A program made the position numbers and the translations under genes. Of a DNA stretch of 64,000 bases, positions 58,904-64,000 are shown in pieces. Origin of the DNA: Brachionus plicatilis (Eukaryota; Rotifera; Eurotatoria; Ploima; Brachionidae); assembly GCA_010279815.1 (NCBI GenBank), contig QEOQ01000544.1, positions 62,001 through 126,000 on the forward strand. Reading direction: 5' to 3'. The notes beneath the pieces were generated by a model. That model was given only the letters and a program-made list of their open reading frames with translations. It ran no database searches and was not told the origin of the DNA. Every line of letters begins with the position of its first letter. Position 1 is the stretch's first letter.

Positions 58904-59896
58904 TTGTTCACAAAACCAACACTGTTGAAGGATAAGAAAAAGTCTCAACAAGAAATAGCTGATTTAGTAGAAGTTTCGAGAAAATGTGTGTTTACAACAA
59001 AGTGTAATTATGAGAGGACTTCGGTGGTCAAAGAATTACCAAAGTCTGGTAGACCTCGAAAGCTTAACAGTCGAGATGAATCGTACATATTTAGAAAGGT
59101 CAGAATCAATCCTACAAAAAGCTATAGACAACTAGCATCTGACCAAAGTTCTAAGCTTCCAAATGTTAATGTTAATAAAGACACTGTCAGAAAAATGCTA
59201 TTAAGGAAAAATAAATAGTCATATACTGCTATAAAAAAGCCTCTTTAGAGTGCATTGGACCAGTTTAAAAATGCTCAAATGGTGCAAAGAACAAAAAAGA
59301 TTGACTTTTAAAGACTCGTCGAAAAGTTATTTTCAGCGATGAATTTAATTTTGAAGTATTTAACAGAAAATCAAGAGTGTTCGTAAAACGTTTCGCAAAA
59401 GAAAAGTATCACTCCAAATTTTGTTTACCAAAGTTACAGAATGGTGGAGGTTCGGTTGGAATTAGGGGATGTATTAATCATAGAGGTACTGGGTGTTGCT
59501 CTATTTATACAGGAAGAATCAATCAGTTTGTATACATGGACACCCAGGAAAATCAGTTGTTACCATCAGCCGAGATATTTTTTGATCAGAGTCAGCATTG
59601 GATTTTTCAGCAAAATGAGGTTAGTTCACATCCTGCTCATTCCGTTCGAGATTGGTTTCAAGAAAAACAAATATCGGTCCTCCCTTGGTGCCCAATATCA
59701 CCTGATCCTAATCCAATAGAGAATTTATGGTCATATATAGACCACAAAATGGTCAATACAGAGATTACATCAGTAGAGCATCTAAAAAGCATTCTTTTTG
59801 AAGAATGGTTGAAAGTTCAAAGTGAAATAGTCAAGAACATGATAGGAACGTGTCGCTGAGTGTATTAAAGCTAAAGACGGCCATTTTAAATGCTAA
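58904..59896 (+). pseudogene. Tc1-like transposase, frameshifted
   Basis: N-terminal DNA-binding part 58904-59218: KKKSQQEIADLVEVSRKCV (helix-turn-helix) and KELPKSGRPRKLN (GRPR hinge). Then come TAG at 59216-59218, a second TAG near 59251, a frame change near 59270 (LKWCKEQKRLTFKD) and another near 59327, after which VIFSDEFNFEVF carries the first catalytic Asp. The C-terminal part has NGGGSVGIRG, HWIFQQNEVSSHPAHSV and SPDPNPIENLWSYID. In the second block the catalytic Asp of the usual QQDNAPxH is Asn. A third frame change near 59845 leads to RVAECIKAKDGHFKC and TAA at 59894-59896. Roughly full length, clearly dead. Confidence 0.85.
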
Positions 59897-60169
59897 AAAA
59901 TGTTATGTTTTAAATTTAGTAGACATTTTTTTTTTTGATAAAAAATAAACCTCTCTTTTTTTATGCGATTTTTTCATTTCGATTTTTTTTCTATCCTAGT
60001 TTTTGTAATTTCCGATAAAAAATCTTTTTCTGAATAAAATTCAAACAAAAAAATTATTTTTGTTTTTTTTTTTAGCCGCACGGCATCCCAGCAACAAACC
60101 CTACATAATAAAAAATAAATGTTATAAATTTTCTAGACATACTGTTTACAATAAATCGGGTCTAGTATT
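59897..60169. other. Spacer between transposons
   Basis: AT-rich spacer with one GC patch, gccgcacggcatcccagc at about 60075. No inverted end of the Tc1 element was recognised here. Confidence 0.4.
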
Positions 60170-60804
60170 TTGACAACCAAAAATCTGCTCATTACAACCA
60201 AAAAACTTATTTTCACACACAAAGTCTAAAATTTTTTTTTTTTGGTTTTCAAAATTTTTTTTGTGTGCATTGAGAATTTTTACAAGAAATATTTCACATG
60301 AAAAAAAAAAGTAAAAAAAAATGAAAAAAAAAAGTAAAAAAAAATGAAAAAAAAAGTACATGAATTTTATTTCTTACAATTGTTTTATTAATATTATGTT
60401 AAATTTCAAATTTAACATAAAATGCCAAAAATTCTAAATTTTGAACTTGAAGCAATTTTTGGAAATTTTGAAGAATTTAACGCTTATATGCTTCAAAAGC
60501 ATCAAATACATTACCCAAAGTCAAATTTGGTTAGTTGTACAGTATGTTAGAAGATGAGAGTGTTGTTGAAAAGCCAAAAGGAGGTCGACCTCGAAAGGTA
60601 CCGAAAGCGCTTGAATTGGATCATAAGAAAAAAATAAAATCGAAAAAAGGCACTGAAAGAGTTTCAAAATTAGATAATAAAATTAGACTCTTAATTCATT
60701 TTTTTTTTGTGTGTATATTAAAATAAAATTGATTTTATAAAAATTTTATTAGTTTTGATCTAGAATTTTTTTTTGGTTGTGAAAACCAGATTTTTGGTTG
60801 TCAA
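60170..60804 (+). mobile_element. 635-bp element with perfect 18-bp inverted ends
   Basis: ttgacaaccaaaaatctg (60170-60187) is exactly inverted at 60787-60804. A second acaaccaaaaaa unit lies just inside each end. An A-rich tract with regular 'gtaaaaaaaaatgaaaa' units fills about 60300-60357. The plus strand carries a short broken reading frame (60422-60726). No target duplication is obvious. Superfamily unknown; the repeated ggttgt/acaacc subterminal units would be candidate binding sites. Confidence 0.7.
60422..60726 (+). pseudogene. Small AT-hook reading frame inside the 60170 element
   Basis: From ATG 60422 the frame reads LNFELEAIFGNFEEFNAYML, QKHQIHYPKS, and stops near 60545. A one-base shift continues it as LEDESVVEKPKGGRPRKVPK, ALELDHKKKIKSKKGTE, ending at TAA 60724-60726. 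GGRPRKVPK is an AT-hook. The protein, about 100 residues, would be a small DNA-binding product, perhaps the N-terminal part of a larger transposase deleted in this copy. I recognise no family; the gap between the frames could also be an unusual splice. Confidence 0.4.
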
Positions 60805-61116
60805 GAGACTTTTTCCCAATAAATCATTCTGAATGAGATAAAATTAATTCTAGCTTTGATTTGTTCATTAAATGTGAAGCTGTAAAAACTAAAGGGGAAA
60901 AAAATTTTTTCAGTTCTTCATTTGAGAACAGGCATCAAATTTGACAAAAACTTCCAAAACAATCTTAGGAAACTGTACAAACTGAAAAAAATCGTTAAAT
61001 TTAAATCTGATTTAAAAAATATAAAATACTAAATAAACTCAAGCTTCAGTTTGTCGGTTTGTATTCACACCGTCAATACACAGTGTATTACGGTGCCACT
61101 CTTGACTAAAAAAAAA
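60805..61116. other. Spacer with a tight hairpin
   Basis: AT-rich, no gene. Bases 61068-61095 form a near-perfect hairpin: caccgt-c-aatacac, a single-base loop, gtgtatt-acggtg, with one bulged C. It lies about 300 bases beyond the innexin 2 stop codon and may be a structured RNA or the tip of an old palindromic element. Confidence 0.45.
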
Positions 61117-61332
61117 ATCTTATTTTGAAATGAAATTTTGAATTTGAGAATTCTTTAAAGATTTTCAAAATTTTTTAATAAAGATCCCTTTTAACAAAAA
61201 AATTGAATTTATTTAAAAAAATCTTATTTTTGCCACATTCTAAAAAGAAATTTCGAATCTGAGAATTCTTTAAAGATTTTCAAAATTTTTTAATAAAGAT
61301 CCCTTCTAACAAAAAAATTGAATTTTTTTAAA
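61117..61332. repeat. Tandem duplication, about 115-bp unit
   Basis: The block 'gagaattctttaaagatttt' through 'aagatcccttttaacaaaaa' and 'ttgaattt' occurs twice, starting at 61146 and 61261, a period of 115 bases, with few differences. A related 'aagatcccttttaacataaa' occurs near 14920. It lies just past the 3' end of innexin 2. Confidence 0.7.
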
Positions 61333-61406
61333 ATGGTAAAAAAGCCACATGGAAAATTACTGCTGTGATCATAGAGAAAAATACCAAAATTTACTTGCTT
61401 TCGAAT

Positions 61407-62773
61407 CTAAGATTCGTTGATGGACAAATCTTTTTGTCGCTTTGACTTTCTCTTTTTATACTTCAAATTGCTTAATTCGTTACCGGATGATTCAGACGTT
61501 TTCCTAGATTTGGCTTTTTTTAGCTTCAATTTGGACAAAGTAAGCAACGTGTGCTCGTCACTTGTCCGATAATTATTGATATATTTAAATTTTAACCAAA
61601 GACTTTCGATTATGTCGCTGACTATTAAGCTTGAAGCGTTTTGTTCAACCACTTTGAGGGCAAAAATGGTGTCATTGTTGAAATACAATTGACAAAACTT
61701 CTCAAAAACAACAATTTCGTCCTGATTTTTGTCCATCTCTTCACTGTCGGACGATTGTTGGCGCCAATTCCCGGACGAATTCAAATGAATCAACTCCAAG
61801 TACTTTAAGGCAAACAACTTGCGGTAATAGTCGGAGAAAAATACCAAATTGAGCACTTTGAAGCACAGATCGGCGAGTGTAATGGCGCCACAAACAACAA
61901 TCCAATACCAGACCAGAACGAATATGACTTCGTTGAAAAGGTTGATGCCCAGGACGCACTGAATCAAATAAGGGTGCACAGAGCCCACTTCTCGGATGTA
62001 GATCTCGCACAAAGTCATCCGCGGGAACACATCCATGTGTGGCCATTCGATCTCGAGGAAAAAAGACTTTACAAAAGTGATGCCGATGCGGTAGAAATCG
62101 TTGCCAATCAGGCGATTCAGAGCAAAAATGTGTCCCAATGAGACCATGAAGTACAACAATTTGGTGACAAGATACAAGCTGGACAAGTAATTTTTGGTTA
62201 TATTCAAGTTTGTTCTGGGGACTGTCAGGTCTAAATTTGGCCTGTTAAGTCTCAGTTTTTTGCGCTCCGGAGACCTTGAAGAAGAGTTCTCCGAGCACTT
62301 GCTTCTAGATTGCTGTCTTTCGTATTGACTCATCATTTGGTCAATTTCACATTTGTGGTCTAAATAGACAGTTTTTTTTCCCTCCGATGTGAGCACTTTA
62401 TGCCTATTGGAATGCTCATTGTAGCGGATGGTGCGCAGCAAATTTTTGCAGATGTAGATAAGAATTTTTTCTTTGCTGTGCAGAGCGTCTACATTTTCGT
62501 ATTTTTTGGCCGCGTCGACCAAGTTGCGCAAGTTAATGCCATATTTGCTGTTCAAAGAGAGCCATATGACACGTGGAAAATACATGCTGACTGCTAGTAG
62601 CAGGAGAATGAACGGAGTCCATTGATAGTAGCGGATACGGTTGGAGTAGCGTTGGGTGGGATCTACTGGTATGTCGATTTCAGTCGATGAGACATAGTAG
62701 GTGCCGTTCACAAAGCATAAAGTTTCTGCGTATCGCTCATACGAAGCTTTGAATTCAGGTGGTGCCCAACAGT
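61407..62773 (-). CDS. Innexin, large 3' exon (5' exon outside window)
   Basis: The exon starts at 62773 after ...ataaaag, supplies AC to complete an Asp codon, and reads DCWAPPEFKASYERYAETLC, so it joins a missing exon ending in GDPI-G like that of innexin 1. Counted within the exon (455 residues): Cys2 and Cys20 of loop 1, then Asn23-Gly-Thr, an N-glycosylation sequon; RYYQWTPF opens TM2; TM3 contains LYLVTKLLYFMVSLGHIF; loop 2 has FPRMTLCEIYIREVG and LIQCVLG; TM4 follows LFNEVIFVLVWYW. The C-terminal tail is Lys/Ser-rich, ending SINES, with no PDZ motif. Stop TAG at 61407-61409. The same strand, splice position and phase as innexin 1 indicate tandem paralogy. Between 62773 and 64000 I found no exon 1. 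Confidence 0.93.
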
Positions 62774-64000
62774 CTTTTATTTAATTATTAAAATTAATTT
62801 TATAAAATTTTTTTTTTTAAAGATTTAAATTTTTGCTAACCCTAGAAGATCAAAATTTTTTAAACCATTAAGACCCAAGAAGTAAAAAAACTTTTTTATA
62901 ACATTAAATGAAAAAAAATATTTTGTTCGACTTTTATTTAATTTAACTTTTAATAGTGAAAAAAGATTTTTGTTATGTTTTTTTTTTGAATTTATTGTTG
63001 GCGTTTGTCGCCTTGTAAATGAAGCATAAAGAGCTTGACAATTAATATTGTCTCAAAGTTACTTAGTCAATTGTTTCTATGGCTAGGAAGGAATATTAGT
63101 TAAATATTGAATTAGAATTGCTTGATTTTTGTGGAATTTGTGTTGTTAAAAAGTATATAATTCTAATAAAAAGATGCCTAAAACCCGACTTTTTGTACTC
63201 TTTTAAACCACGATTCCTCCATTGTAATCAAGAAGATCACAAAGCCAGATAGACTACAACAATATATTTTATATTATTTTTTTAACTATTAAAATAACGT
63301 TAACAATTAATAACAAACATCTTTAAAATTGATAATCTTAGGAAAACTTAAGAACTATAATAAAAAAATGTAGGAGCCCAAATTTTTTTTAATCATTAAG
63401 CTCCCAGAAGTCTTTACAGCTTATGTTTTTAAAAATGTAAACAAAGGTTTTTAGGGCTGCTTTTCATCGTTTATTGTATAATTCTATATTATTATGGAAA
63501 TAAAAATAATTAATTAACGAAATATTTTGAAAATTACGGATTTAATGAAAAAATTAGTAAAAACATTACAAAATATTTGACAAGTCTAAATAACTTCATT
63601 GAATTCTATGATAACATTTTTTAATGATATTTAATTTATCTTTTAAAAGTGAAAAAAAAATTTAGAACCTTCCGGGTCTTCTGTTGTTAATTTGGTGGAT
63701 TTAATTTTTTAAACCGAGTTTAATATTTATTTAATAATTTATTAAATACAATCTACGTAAAATAACCTTAATTTCTACTTATTTACGTTAATCGTAAAAG
63801 GACCAAAAATTTTCGTTTTTTTTTATTTTCGTATAATTTTGGAATTTTTTCAATTTTGTTCGATATAAAAAGAAGTAATTTTTCGTAAATTCATATTCAT
63901 CTTCAGTAAAAATGGTAGAAATAAGGTGAAAATGATTAAAAAAAGTAAAACATAAAAAAGTAATATTAAAATTAAATTTATTCAAAAAAAATTGTTTCAT
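62774..64000 (-). other. Innexin gene 2 intron (partial) with repeat scrap
   Basis: The acceptor end of the intron preceding the innexin 2 exon; at least 1.2 kb to the window edge. It is AT-rich with no coding sequence. From about 63750, tacgtaaaat, tttacgtta and taaaaggaccaaaa resemble the interior of the element at 27135-27974. Confidence 0.55.

Noticed and set aside
60296..60357. Coding frame over the A-rich gtaaaaaaaaatg tract
   Set aside because: The minus-strand 71-codon frame there is an F-rich translation of a simple repeat.
62774..64000. First exon of innexin 2
   Set aside because: I looked on the minus strand for a GDPI-like end followed by a GT donor and found none; the exon is probably beyond the window.

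Overview
The window is eukaryotic, very AT-rich DNA (roughly three quarters A+T by eye), with small exons, multi-kilobase introns, GT-AG splice sites and many short inverted-repeat transposons. Two innexins, a rhodopsin-like GPCR, RTE- and CR1/Jockey-like LINE fragments, a MULE and Tc1/mariner remnants together point to an invertebrate. The base composition, the FLYWCH/MULE element and the innexins would fit a monogonont rotifer such as Brachionus; this is inference, and other AT-rich protostomes are not excluded.

Only three convincing host genes are present, all on the minus strand. (1) A class A GPCR at 7788-11471 has two coding exons joined across a 2.07 kb intron; an in-frame stop right after TM7 lies inside the splice donor, and the far exon supplies helix 8 and a long Ser/Lys-rich tail. 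(2) A complete innexin at 47138-51326 has two exons, and the junction restores the GDPI-D-CW signature. (3) A second innexin at 61407-62773 is represented by its large exon only; the matching first exon must lie beyond base 64000. The two innexins share orientation and the same phase-1 splice position, so they look like tandem paralogues. A possible terminal exon of an unrecognised gene lies at 19446-19697.

The rest is mobile-element debris. 1-7700: LINE 3' end, a 529-bp foldback, an RTE reverse-transcriptase fragment. 8371-10443 (GPCR intron): two large foldbacks, one a hAT-type MITE with a perfect 8-bp target duplication. 13423-14474: one MITE inserted inside another. 24372-27982: a GGCC-rich MITE, a GC-rich LINE scrap between 97-bp direct repeats, and two more inverted-repeat elements. 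31163-34072: a complete-ended but decayed MULE with a perfect 9-bp target duplication, a FLYWCH/DDE transposase, a convergent SWIM-like reading frame, and an internal LINE scrap between 78-bp direct repeats. 41600-47064: LINE and Tc1 remnants and further MITEs. 57600-60804: MITEs, a frameshifted Tc1 transposase and a 635-bp element with an AT-hook reading frame.

Most notable: the two LINE scraps with unusually long flanking duplications, the precisely bounded MULE with a possible second gene, the glycosylation sequon in extracellular loop 1 of the second innexin, and the palindrome-packed GPCR intron. All coordinates and motifs were read by eye; no searches were run.
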